DNA of 64,000 bases, from the NCBI GenBank assembly GCA_009602725.1, contig WELB01000086.1, positions 336,370 through 400,369 of the forward strand, in the 5' to 3' direction. The position numbers and the translations under genes are program-made. The notes below the pieces were generated by a model. That model was not told the origin of the DNA. It did not search any database and worked only from the letters and a program-made list of their open reading frames with translations. Positions within the stretch are counted from its first letter, which is position 1; each line of letters starts with the position of its first letter. Of this stretch, positions 13,498 to 25,100 are shown in pieces. The stretch comes from Spirogloea muscicola. Lineage: Eukaryota > Streptophyta > Zygnematophyceae > Spirogloeales > Spirogloeaceae.

Positions 13498-13943
13498 CAC
13501 ATTCTACCAGGAGGCGGAGGCAGCAGCCAGGGCACGGCAATTTAAACTGAGGTAGATGCGGCGTCTTTCTCCACGGCGCTGGGGCTTTTGCCTCCAGCCG
13601 ACCTCCGGGGGCGCGCGCGACTGCTCTCGGCGTCCACACCAGGGGCGGCTGCTTGGCTGTCGGCTCTGCCGATCCACGACGCGCTCCGGGTGCCGGACGA
13701 CGCATTCCGAACGGCGGTGCACCGCCTCCTCGGCCTCCACCCACCATGCCTAGGTGGAGTACAACAATGCGAGCGCGGCGAGCGCAGCCCGGACGCGGCG
13801 TCACTGGCAGCTCACATGCTCCGATGCGCACGGGGAGGGGAGCGGACCGGCACACACGACCTGCTCCGGAACGCGATGTTCGGCATATTTGTCGAAGCCG
13901 GCTACACCGTGGCGCTGGAGAACTCCAGCATAATGCCTCTGAC

Positions 13944-14100
13944 CTGAGGCTGCTTAGCAGGGGTTACTGAGTGCTTCGTAGCTGCTTCGCTTCTTTTCTG
14001 TGCTTGTTGTTCTTCGTACTTCCCCTGGCCCCTTCTCGTCCTTTGTACATTCTTTTCTGGGCAGGCTTTTTCCAGCCCCTATCCTCAATGGGCGAGCCCT
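13944..14100 (+). mobile_element. 157-bp LINE-B 3' end inserted into the LINE-A fragment, 10-bp target-site duplication
   Basis: TGCCTCTGAC occurs at 13934-13943 and again at 14101-14110. The full-length LINE has one copy at the equivalent site, so the boundaries are exact. The insert begins inside the last codons (L-R-L-L-S-R-G-Y-stop) of a LINE-B copy and ends with the hairpin GGGCAGGCTTTTTCCAGCCCC and CTCAATGGGCGAGCCCT. There is no poly(A). Confidence 0.9.
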
Positions 14101-14656
14101 TGCCTCTGACTGCTGGGGCGGACGGCCGCCTCCACACCCGGCGCGCCGATCTCGTCGCTAGCGCGCTCGGCGGGGGGCCTCGGCTCATTGCCGACGTCGT
14201 CACAACGGACTCCTTGGATTCTAGGAGCGCAACACGCTCGGCGGAGGAGGCGGGCCGCCGTCCGCCAAGCGGCCGCCGCAAAGGAGCGCAAGTACTCAGA
14301 TCACCCGGTAGGCGACGAGTTTATCCCACTCGCCGTCGACGTACACGGCGCCTTTGGCGCCAAATGGCTGGACCTCCTTCACCGCCTTGCGCTAGGCGAG
14401 CAGCGGCCCGCCGCGACGGGTAGCAGGGCGAGCAGCCTGGCTTCCATTTCGCCGGGTCCCGCGCCCAAGTTTACCGGATGCGCCTGGCCGTCTTTGCAGC
14501 GGTCCCTAGCTTTTGCGGTCCACTTGCGCGCAGGCCGCGCTCTGGCGGCGGCCTCCGGCTTCCGTCAGGGCGACGTCTTTCCGCCTGCTAGCTACTCACA
14601 TTTGCATCTACTGACGAGAGGTCACTGAGAGTTCGCTTACTGCTGTCTCAGTCCTT

Positions 14657-14909
14657 GGCTCTTCATCAACGTGCAGGGCGCGCTCTAAGTCGGGCCTCCG
14701 GCTTTCGTGGCGGCGCTCCAGCTCCCCAAGTTAGCTTGTCCAATTAGTTTGTGCTCTCCCGTGGGTACTAATGTCACCTTAGGCACCTTAGTTTAGGTCT
14801 CTATATAATGTAGCCTTGTTTAGTTTGCACTCGCCTCTGCTTGAACTGTGTATTGGCTTGAATTGGCCTCCCTTTCATTTCATGCGCCCCGCGCGCCTTT
14901 CTTCTCCTT
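14657..14909 (+). mobile_element. divergent LINE 3' end inserted into the 3' UTR of the LINE-A fragment
   Basis: Tail A of other copies runs ...CAGTCCTTAGCACTCCGACT without interruption. Here about 253 bases separate CAGTCCTT from AGCACTCC, flanked by a short repeat TCCTT. The insert starts with codons like LHQRAGRALSRASGFRGGA, the usual C-terminal pattern of these elements. The TSD is only 5 bp, so the boundaries are less firm. Confidence 0.65.
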
Positions 14910-15002
14910 AGCACTCCGACTCCTTCAGACCTTGTCCATTCTTTTGGGCTGGCCTCTCCCAGCCACCAGTTAATCTGGCCGCGCTTGCTCTCTTAAATAC
15001 AG

Positions 15003-15445
15003 GTCGACACGTAACACTCGGGCACCAGAAGAATCGGCTGCTGATATTAAAAGAGCGGCTGTGAAAGCCAGCCAGGTGCATACAGGTATTCTTGACGGAG
15101 CCACAGGCTAGGCAGACTCGGGCGCTGTGTATCCTCTGTCCACCAAAAGACATTAGAAAAAGAGAAAGCGCGGCCAAATTGACTGGTGGCTGGGAGAGGC
15201 CAGCCCAAAGTTATGGACAAGGTCTGAAGGAGCCGGATGGCGCAGAAAGCAAGGTACGAAGTGCTAACACGGCAGCAAGGGGACGCTCAGTAATCTCTAG
15301 TCAGGAGATGAAAATCCGAATAGCTAGCAGAAGACATTCCATTCCACTCCCTTGCGCTGGCCTCTCACAGCAACCAGTCAAATTGGAAGTGGCTCTCTCA
15401 ATGGGGGCAAGGACTGTGAGAAGGCAGCCCGAAAAGAAGTGACGT
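15003..15445 (-). mobile_element. cluster of solo retroelement tails, mostly inverted
   Basis: 15040-15118 is the reverse complement of a repeat seen at 46021-46110 (stem CTGGCTGGCTTTCACAGCCG). 15170-15232 is an inverted tail A (GGTGGCTGGGAGAGGCCAGCC). 15345-15441 holds an inverted tail C (GGGGGCAAGGACTGTGAGAA) beside a partial plus-strand hairpin. No coding sequence of the parent elements remains. Confidence 0.65.
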
Positions 15446-17042
15446 TTGGAAGCGCTGTTCCAAAAGGAGAAGCATGTCTTCATGTGACCACCAGAACATC
15501 AAAGAAGCCTGTTTGTGCTTAACGCACAGTTGCTTGACACAGTTGCCAAAATGTTGAGTGCAATTACTGCTTACATGCCTAGATAGATCATAAGTAGAAA
15601 CTGACAGGTGATCTCGGCTGTTGATATAAGCTAGTGACATTTTGAATTTACTAGGTGTGGACATCACTTCGTCTATGGGGAAAGGATTAGGCAAAGGTTT
15701 GCCAATCAAAGTCAAGGGCGTAGTAGGTAGTGGCCCTAAGACACAATCATGGATTCTCAAGGCAAAAGCTTATTGAGATCTTTCGCACGAGGAAGGGCAA
15801 TAGGGCTTATCTCCTTCTCACTTCAACATTGTTTTCAGATTGCAAGCATAGACAAAATGGACAAAATGGGTGACATGATCGCATTATTGCAAGAAGTGAC
15901 GAATTATGTCAAAACCGTGGTGTTGTGCAGCACTGCTCAAATAGTGCCCTCTCCAATACACCACCTAGAAAAGCTTAGCAGTACGTCACAGATTTATTAC
16001 TAAGCGTTTGAAAAAGTATTATTCAGGTTTATGGCCGTGTGTACAGCCAGAGCTGGACCTCACATCCTCAATACTTGTTCCAAACCCGAGACGAAGTCAA
16101 CTGCAGACCGTGAGAGCCATGAAACCCATAGAAATCATGGCATGAAATTCCCGTAAAGGAATTCCAGGCAGATGAGATTGGTCAGAATTTGGCATTGACA
16201 TGCATTGGTGAGATATCAGTCAAAGCGTTGTTTACTGTCAGACTCAATTGATGCTCTCATGCAGCCTTTGCCAGTGGCTCGAGTAGCAGGCCCTCTTATC
16301 TCGAACCACTCGAGACGGTCTTACCTTGTGCATCTACTCACATATTACACTTGGCTTTCCCAAGCATAACGATTGCCAATCATAATAGGCGTGGGAATGT
16401 CATTCTGCCACTTTCAAGGGCGACATTTAGCCCTTGATATGCTTACTCATCCCCTACGCTTGCAGTCTTCTGCAAGACTGCAACAGAAGAACAGAAGAGC
16501 AAAATGTCATATTTTGATATTTTAATCGCATAGCTGACTTCACCAACTTGCATCTTTCAAGCGACACACTCCTTGCGTTCCCAACCTCACTGGCGTGACA
16601 GCTTCGTGTATTGTCCTAAGTTGTGCATGCCAGGACATGCACCCTGTTATTGGCATGTTCTTCATCACAATGAAATGTAAGAAAGGTGATGCAGAAAAGC
16701 ACTGCAAGACACTTTGTAAGGTCTTCTCATGCTGGGGACGAGGAACTCCGCAGGGTTGCTTTCATGGTGCTTTCTGATTGCTCCCTTGTGAGCCCAGCTG
16801 CCGCGATGAGCTGAAAGTTGCACTGATGAGCAAAAGAAGTCATTCAGACCCACTGATTAGGATGCAAATGTTCAACCTCACACCGTGCTTGCTCTGTTCC
16901 TACAGTTTCAGAAGCTAGTATAAAAGGCAGGACAATCGTTAGCCTGGGTCTAGATTCTGGCCCAAGTATTTCTGATACTTCTATAGAAAAAAATATCTCT
17001 AGCGGTCTGTCCAGCCACGTAACAGATGTATCCAAAGCTTAC
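15446..17042. other. 1.6 kb with no recognisable gene
   Basis: AT-richer than its neighbours. Short open frames on both strands show no family pattern. The last exon and 3' UTR of TFB4 must lie towards the right end, but I could not identify them. Confidence 0.4.
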
Positions 17043-20000
17043 CCGCACGTGCTGCAGCTCTTGCTCTGCTTGCAGAAGATGGACAGGCACACAGAACAAA
17101 CGAATCCAAGGTCGATAGTCTTCTTATGACAGAAGCATCTGCGCCAGAGTCAGCACAATCATCTCACTGAAAATTCGCCAAGCATGTCCTTCATGGGCAG
17201 GTAATTTAAACATGCGCAGGTCATCTAAACAACAACTGTTATCTTGACGCCACTTTGAGCAGTAGAGCCTGGCAAGAGGACCAGCTGCTACAGAAGCTAG
17301 CAATGCAAAAGAGGTAGACTTCAAGAGTGGTAACGTACGACGCCCGGAAGTCGACTCCTTCCTGCCGAGGGAGCTGGAGGAAGCGCCGGGAGTACAGGTC
17401 CGTTGCAAAGATCATCTGACAAGACATAGCCACAACCATGTGACCCCCTGCTTGTTTAGCTCATCTCTTGTTGGCTCTGTCAACATATACGACTTATGCA
17501 AGCTCTGTCTTCTCCAGCATGAAGACAGCAGCGTTAACAAAAAGGGGTGAAGGATGCTCGCTCCGATACCAGGAGGTACTGGAGGAGAGCGTCACTTTGC
17601 GAGAGCTTTAGGTAAACCCCTGCTGTAAGGTGCGCCGCCTGGTGAATGGAGCTGTGGCTTTGTCAGCTGAAGTGGAATCCAAGACGTGCAGATTAGGAGC
17701 AACTTCTCTCCAGGCATGCAATTCTCTCCATTACATGCATTCTGCTAACAACAATATGAGCAACTCGAGGATCCCCTCCTGGGCAATGGGCATGAATTTC
17801 TTGCAAGATTGGAGCAACGGTTGTCATGCTCGCAATCACTTGTACAATGAGGCTGTGATATCCCAACTTGCAGAAGTTGTGCATGTCATCACCCCTTTAC
17901 CTGCTGCAAGTAGGCTGAATCACGGCCGCCCAGCATGCATGCGTCAATGGGTACCTGGCCAGAGAATCTGATGACGTACTCGATATCGAAAACATCATGC
18001 AGTACAATGACAAGCTGCCCACAAACATCATCATGGGCAGTTGGCCAAAGGAGTTTCATCCTTCATGAGGCCAATGAAGCAGGTACTTCGCATTTCTTGG
18101 CTGCCAGGCTGCGTCACCATCTTGTCAAGCACACCCCATGTCACAAGCCAAAAATACAAGGTAGCCTTACAGCTGAGTTTTTGGCGGAGAAGATTGTGTT
18201 CATGATCGCAATGTACCTGCCAATGCGGTGCACAGGACAAAGACACATGATTTGGTTGCTGCTTTGAGTAACTACTGAACAATGAATGGCCCAGCAGAAT
18301 CAACAGCAGCACGCGCATGACGAGTTGCCCAACTTCAGCCAAGATTTCCACTCTGCCTGAGAGTCGGCATGACCGATACTGCAGTGACGTTGGAGGCAGC
18401 TGCCAACTTGATCAGTGTGTCAGCAGCCTTTCATGCGTTCGCTAAGGCAAGCGCAAGGGTTAAGCACTTTGAAGCTTTAGCATTAGCAATGGCACTCACT
18501 GTTGCGGCGGGTCCGGCGAGCCCTGGAGGCACAGCACCTGCAAACGCGGCGCCGCAGCCACAACCCAAGTGCACTGTGGCCAGCCCTGAGCCAGGGCATG
18601 CTGCAGAAGGAGCGGCAGGCCCTCGCCAGTAGTGCCGGCCGGTGCCGCTGCGCTCTTGCGGCTCTCACCCGGGGCTGAGTGCGCGGCGGCGGCGACTGGA
18701 GGTGCTTGTGGATGTCTGCACGCCAATGGGGACTGCCAGTCAAGAAAATTTAATGCCTCTAATTGGCCCCCTTTGCTCTTAACAGCCATGCTGCAGTCAA
18801 TGTGCGATGCTCCAAAGCATATGTCAATCGAAACAGGAATTGGTCTTGATAGCGTCAAGTCAACAGAGAGCAAGATGCTTAAGCTTGGCAAAGTGAGCCC
18901 CATCGCCGCATCTCTGCTCACTATCGCCGCCTCGACCAGATCACCAAAAAGGACTCCAAATCCGCTGCCGCTAATTGATGAGCTTCTTGACCGGCTGCAG
19001 GATGCCAGGTTCTGCACAAATATGGACATGGTGGCCGGTTCTTGGCAAACCCGGATGGCCGACGTTGATGCAGAGAAAACAGCATTCCGGGCACCAAACG
19101 GCCTTCTCCACTCTGTGGTAATGCCCTTTGGCTTCAACAAACGCTCCAGCTACTTTTCAGCGGATGATGGATGACCTCCTTGGCGACCTGACAAGCTGGA
19201 CAATGGTGTACCTTGACGGCATCATAGACGTCGAGGTGTACCTCGACGGCGTTGAGCTCGTCAGGTCGCCAAGGAGTTCATACATCATCCGCTGGAAAGT
19301 AGCTGGAGCGTTGGTGAGGCCAAACGGCACTACGGCAAAGTGAAAAAGGCCATCTGGTGCCCAGAATGCTGTTTTTTCTGCAGAATTGTGGGCCGTCCGA
19401 AATTGCTAGCTAATGGCCTGCCGCCAGGTCCATACTCGTAAAGAACCTGGCACCCTGCAGCCGGCCGAGAAGTTCCGGAATTCGCGGTAGCCTATAGGAG
19501 TCCTTTCTGGTGATCTGGTCAAGGCAGCACATTGTCAATGAAGCCATTCAATCTAAGAGTCTGTAAGGGCAGCAGTACAGCAGAAGCAGACAAAGGGTAG
19601 GCTCTTTGCACGCAGTGGGTGTGGGAGTACAGGTGAGCGCCATGGACAGCGTGCCGGAGAGGAGGGAGACGTCGCTGGCCTCCAGGGCGGCCTGCCGCTG
19701 GCCATCAGCAGCGAATGCGGCGAGCGCGTCCAGGATCGCCTGCGATGGCGGCACCGCTCCGCCCCAAGCTGGCGACACGGGCTCTGTGCCGGGGGCTGCT
19801 CTTGCTTCCAGTGCAACAGCGGCCGATGCCGGCGCAGGCGTCTCGTAGAGCACCCGGCTGCACACGAGCAGGACGCAGCTGCCGGCCGCTTGATAAGTGC
19901 AGACGACCAAGCTGCATTCTGAAACCCACATTGTGCTTAACAACAGCGGACGACCACGCTGCATTCTGAGAGCCACAGCGAAATTACGGCAAATTTCAAC

Positions 20001-20908
20001 GTCGAAGTTGGAGGACTGAACTGCAGGTCACTACGTGACGCGTGAGATCCAAGGCTCTGCAATCGCCAGCATAAGTATGGCACAGGACCTCTAGGTGGGC
20101 TCTGTATGGTTGGGGTGTTTGTTTAGGTCCTGCATATCATGCTTATGCTACGAAACCAAGGCTTAGAGGCAAAGCCATGAATACAAGGCCATGGACCTAA
20201 TGACATGGCTGTCATGGCAGGCCGCCACAGCTCGCGGTCTAGCTTTAGGCCAATGCGGCTGCAGAACTTTGTCTATTAGCAGCGAAACCGAGAGAGAGCG
20301 GCGGACAGCCTGGACCCTACCCTAACCCTAAACCTAATCTCCTAAACCCTGATGGCCAGACCGTAATCCTAATGCTGAAGTTTCACCAGCAGCCGGCGCC
20401 GGCGGCGATGACCATGAGGCGGTTGCCGTGGTGCAGCAGGAGGTAGGCGTTGACGAACGCCAGCAGCTGCGCAGGCGGCAGCGCAAGAGTTCGGTGCTCC
20501 TGGCATACCATCCAAACCATTATCCCTAACCCCAACATCCAAACCCGAACCAACAAAACCTAGATCCAATTCCTAACACTAACCCCTAACGCCTACACCC
20601 TATTCATAATCAACAGAAAACCTAGACCCAAACCCTGACCCAAACCCTAATCCTAATCTTAACAAACAAAACCACGAGCCTAAATCCTGTGCCAGCGGCG
20701 GCGGCGGCGGCGGCGGCGTTAATCCTGTACCCTAACCCTTGATTCTTAAACCCGAAGCCCTTGAAAGCGGCCATGGGTTGACCTGCTCGACGAAGGCGGG
20801 GAAGCGCAGCGGCGCAGCCGCGGCCTCCTGGGCGCGCCAGAACGCGGCGTGCACGTCGAGCAGCAGCAGCAGGAGGCTGGCGTCGTCCGCCGCCGGCGCC
20901 GCCGCCAT
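17043..20908 (-). CDS. TFB4: TFIIH core subunit TFB4 (GTF2H3/p34 homologue), nine exons recognised, last exon not found
   Basis: Subunit of the TFIIH core used in Pol II initiation and nucleotide excision repair. Exons in gene order: 20908-20783 ([16 protein letters not shown]-hA-FW, start ATG), 20466-20387 ([20 protein letters not shown]), 19857-19631 (VLYETP...[11 protein letters not shown]), ~18545-18500 ([13 protein letters not shown]), 18216-18171 ([12 protein letters not shown]), 17954-17901 ([18 protein letters not shown]), 17638-17570 ([18 protein letters not shown]), 17415-17339 ([20 protein letters not shown]), 17138-17043 ([20 protein letters not shown] then FC..C..C). These match the vWA-like N half and the C-terminal C4 zinc finger of TFB4 in order. 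About 15 residues between exons 3 and 4 are unplaced, and that junction does not resolve in phase. Its introns hold retroelement and telomere-like sequence. Confidence 0.9.
18880..19430 (+). mobile_element. Ty3/gypsy-type LTR retrotransposon fossil: reverse-transcriptase fragment with an inverted partial duplicate
   Basis: Lies inside a TFB4 intron on the opposite strand. The piece matches the central reverse-transcriptase region of Ty3/gypsy pol ([32 protein letters not shown] patterns). From about 19205 to 19430 much of the same fragment is repeated in inverted orientation, so the region forms a large imperfect palindrome. It is a broken, short remnant with no LTRs, gag or integrase seen, and looks moderately old. 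Confidence 0.8.
20312..20760 (-). repeat. telomere-type (CCCTAAA)n degenerate tracts flanking TFB4 exon 2
   Basis: 20315-20350 has CCCTACCCTAACCCTAAACC and further CCTAAACCC units in intron 2. 20520-20740 in intron 1 is rich in CCCTAA, CCCCTAAC and AACCCTA variants, with a (GGC)n run at 20695-20717. Exon 2 of TFB4 (20387-20466) is sandwiched between the two tracts. Confidence 0.7.
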
Positions 20909-22121
20909 GTGCTGCCGCCACTGCCGAGGCCGTCGTGTAGCCGGGCTTGCAGCAGCGGCAGCACTGTAGTTGCACTCGAGGCAGCTTCAGTGGTAGTCAG
21001 TGGCTTCTCCAACGGAAAGAAAGCTCTTCCAATGGTGTTTAAGGCAATGGTTGTAAGAAGCCAGCCCAAAGGAAAGTACAATGTCTGAAGCTGGTCTGCA
21101 TAGTTTCCCAAGCTGGTTTACATCCTCGGTCACACAACCCTAATAGTTCCACATCATGCATCTTGTGCTTTCCATGTCTACAGAACGAATGTGTACCAAC
21201 TGGCAAGTGGGAAATGGTCAAGTGCTCTTCATGTGTTACTTTCTTCTATCTACATGTAATTTAGCTTCCCAGCAGCCCCGCTTGCGAGCTTTCGACGTGT
21301 CACCGTAAGACGTCTGACCCCAGGCCAGTCACAGACTCACTATTTAGGTTGAGCAAATACACAACTGAGCGGGAACCACCATATAGCGTTTGCCACAAGT
21401 GGGCATAGAAGCGGTTATGGATGAGGTAGCACTTCTTGGGTTTGCAAATCATGGTGAAGAAGCTTAGGCGCCCAAGCAGTGCCCAACGAGAATCTCCAAC
21501 ATCGACAGTTTCGTAGCTTCTACATCTTTAAAGAAGGGGCCAAGTTATTGGCTGTATCAATTGATCGTCCTCCCTGATCTCTAAAGTTATAATCTAATTT
21601 CAGGGAACCAATGCCATGATTTTTGGCAGGAGTAAGTGAGTAGGGAGCTGATACAGCTGAGCGCGCGTCTGCCTGGCACGCACTCAGGACCCAGATTGTG
21701 CTGGACATAGTAGGTCGCGCTCAAACTCAAAAAGGTAGGGGGGGGGGCTACATGTGATTAAACATAAGTATCAAGCCCTGATCCGCACTTGCAGCATCTA
21801 TTACAGGTACTTCGAGGAAGGAAAAGGAAAGCTCAGCAGTCTGTAGTAACCACATATTGCCCAGCCCCAAATCATAAAGTATTTCAGCATGCCCTGAAAA
21901 TCACCCCACAGTGGGTGCACCAGTTGTGGTCCCGGGCATGGCGTATGCTCCAGTGGGAGCGTCGTAGCCAGCAGCAGCAGCTTCCCTGTGAAGAGTGCCA
22001 CATGCTGGTCATCAATTTCTGTTGTGGTTTGGCAGACAGTCGACTGGCAAGTAGGTCGAGGCAACTAACAATTGCTACATAGCTGAGCTTAAAATAAATG
22101 TAGTCAGGGGAAGGAGTCAGC
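20909..22121. other. TFB4 upstream / transporter downstream region
   Basis: Contains the TFB4 promoter and 5' UTR and the 3' side of the transporter gene. 21044-21092 is a degenerate minus-strand solo hairpin tail (TTGTAAGAAGCCAGCCCAAA). There is a G10 run near 21737. No further gene is seen. Confidence 0.45.
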
Positions 22122-25100
22122 TCACTTCATCTCGTAGTCACGCTTCTCCGCAGCTTTGGGGCCGTAGAAGCGGTAATACGAGTTGTGAACGCCAAAGAGG
22201 ATGTAGATGACCGCGCCAATGCCCATGGCCACAAACAGCCGGATGTAGTCCGACTTGTGCGCTCCGAAGCCGCCAATGAGCATGACATTGGCGAAGATGG
22301 AGCACGACGGAATCCACGGCATGCAGAACGCTGGCACGTGGAACTTGGCGGGCACGTAGTTGATGGGCATTGTGAGCCACAGGAGCGCCGTCCAAAAGGC
22401 CCAAGAGCCAATGCAGATGTACAGCCACACTGTGCCGCCCGACAGATTCCAGTAGATGGTGAAGCCCACAATGGACATGGTGATCATGAAGATGTAGAAG
22501 AGGACGATGATGCGCCTGATGGTGACGCTGAACCTCCCGAAGACATCAGGTCGGAACTTGATTGCAAGGTGGCGGTCCATGTGCTTCTCCGGCGGCTCAA
22601 ACTCGGGCGCATAACGGCGGTAGATATGGGAAACCGCCACAAACCAGTACATAGTGAGGGTGCCGATGCTGGCCACAGCAGAAGGAAATCATGTGGCATC
22701 AAACGCTTTGGTTAATAGGGAACGGCCACTGTCATCCCTCACACTGACGCACTCTGAGGTTTGTTGCATCTGACGTCCTAACAGCAGTCGTCTTTTACAC
22801 ATTCAGGGTTGAGTCTATTGCTCGTCGCACGACAGCAAAGCTTCTCCAGTGTGTTCATGTAAAACTCAAGGAACAGCAGCCTGCTAAACACATCTGCCGC
22901 CTTGGACTGCCATGTGCCAGTGTGGGTGAGTCCTCTAGTGTAAGTAGAGCTTGATAGAATTCCCTGATTCTTTTACATGATCTGCATGACTCAAGAGGGA
23001 TGCTCACTCTGCAGGGTCTACACCTGGATTCTGTTCTCACCTGGTCATGTTTGCGAGGGTGTCGAAGGCTGTGAAAAAGGAGATGATGCCTGTTCAAGTC
23101 AGGACACGTCCAGAACACTTAGTGACACCCTTCAGGAGACCCAATGCAAACGACTATCTTGTTTGCTAGCAAGTGCTCAGGAACTTTTGTCTGCCAGATC
23201 AAGAACCTGAGGTTCCAGTGAAGGCAAGTCTAATAGTAAAAAGGATGATGGTGATGAAAGGAGCTGCAAAGCTAAGAGAGGCACGCTGGTCTTTCAACCT
23301 GATGACAAGAAGGGCATTCACTGAATAGAAGAGATAGTAAAAGTAACATGGATAGACTAGAGCAACCATAGCCAGCAGCCAAGGTCATGCTAAGCGGTTG
23401 AAGCCGCGTACCGCAGATGGCGCCAGCGAGTATGATGGAGTAGACGGGCGTGTGGGACCAGCTGTTCACTCTGCCGAAGAACTTTGGGAAGAGGGCCTCG
23501 CGGGCAAACACCTGGAAGACGCGGGAGAGCCCGTACAGGCCGACACCAGAGGACGTGAAAATGCCGATGCAGGCGCCAGCCGCGACAATGTACTTGGCCC
23601 ACTCCAAGCCTCGGACCGTGAAGGCGTACGCGAAGCCAGACAGCGCCACGTCCGAGGGTTGCGCAGACAGGACGGCGAAAGGGATGAGCATCACGAGGCT
23701 GGAAGCCATGAGCACGTAGATGATCGTGACGAAAATAACGGCGCTCAGCATGCCCAGCGGCACGCTCCAGTCATTCTTGGCCTACAGAAGGAGGAAGTGG
23801 AAGTAAGGAGTAGGAAGTGGCTGGAGGGCAATTTCATCAGGGCTGTGATTGAATATTAGATAACTATGTTCATTAAAAAGTGATTTTGCTTTTAACTAGG
23901 ACAAGATGAGAGTCTGCGAGCTGGCCACTACGACAAGGCACGAAGGTGTACCACTTAATTGCCTCACAAGCTAGTCCAGTGCTGAGTCCAGTGCAACATA
24001 TATAAGTAGCTACCTCTTCACTTTCTAATCTGTACACAATTGATGAAGCATAGCTGACTCACGTTCAGGACACGGTGATCTGTCTGCAGATAAGGTGTGC
24101 ATTAAGAAGCAACTCACCTCCTCCGCACCGAGTGCGACCACATCGTAGCCGACAAACACAAAGAATATATTGGACGCGCCCGTGACAATCGTGCGTGCCC
24201 CAGAAGGTGGCCCAAGGCTCTTTGGAAAGAAGGGCGTCCAATTGTTAGTATCCGCCTTGGTGAACGCTGCCGTGAATGTGAATACCACAAGGCCCACATG
24301 TGCAAATTGGAGCACTGATAGATCGCCATTGAAGGGCAGAGGCAAACAAGACAAGCTGTGTGAGTACCTTATGGCTTATGAAAACTGCAGTGGCTACATA
24401 AAATTGTGTTATGTATGTCACCAGATTGTACCAAATTCCAAATTTCAAGTAAGCAGCAAGGCATCGTCAAGCTGCACTGTGCAGCATAGGCACATGCTGT
24501 CAAGCCTGTGCTTATCCTTTACCGATTTTTGCGTAAGGAAACTCACCCATGTTGCTCTCGTCAGCAGCCTTGTTGGAGATGCAGAGGGCAGCAGTGAGAA
24601 AGATGATGATGAGCAGTGCGAGCCAGTCGATTGGGTCATGCTGGAAGCTGACAGGCCGCTGGAAAATATGGTCGTCGTTCTGGTTGATGAGCTGCGAGAA
24701 GTACACGCTGAAGTTGCGTGTCACCTGCACCAGTCCACCTCCAGAAACTGCATGAGTTCAATGCTGAATGCTGCGAGAAAAATCAAGAACAATCATGTAA
24801 CTTGCTCTAACGAGGTGGCTGGAGGCTGCCCAGGTCTGCTAATTCGTGAGTCAATGCTCGAGAGGCGCTTGGTAGGCCTGGCGAACTCAGACTGTAGTCA
24901 GACTCAGTCAAGTAAGGTCAACATCATGCAACTCGACTCTGTCATCACAAGAACCAGGACTTAGCCTGTCATATTGGCCCAGCTTAGAGTTGACGGCTCG
25001 CACCGCAGCATTTCCAAAGACGTAGTCGATGACCAGGTTGGTGGCGCAAAGCCTGCAGCTCAAAGAGAAGGTCGCGCGCGACATTGCCATGGCGCGTCAG

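Larger units (their letters stand above)
13549..14989 (+). mobile_element. LINE-A 3' fragment (zinc knuckle and endonuclease domain) carrying two nested insertions
   Basis: Homologous, at high identity, to 55108-56119 of the full-length LINE. It encodes the region after the reverse transcriptase: AASFSTALGLLPPADLRGRA, a zinc knuckle (degraded from CECGER to CERGER), H-x-L-R-C, then the restriction-like endonuclease core (ALEN, RRADLVAS, IADVVTTDS, KYSDHPVGDEF) and the terminus LHLLTRGH. The 3' UTR ends in TTAATCTGGCCGCGCTTGCT (tail A). The frame is broken in several places. The copy is interrupted by insertions at 13944-14100 and about 14657-14909. Confidence 0.85.

Noticed and set aside
18632-19174. 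180-codon frame on + as a host gene
   Set aside because: Its left part is the reverse strand of a TFB4 exon and intron; its right part is the Ty3/gypsy remnant.
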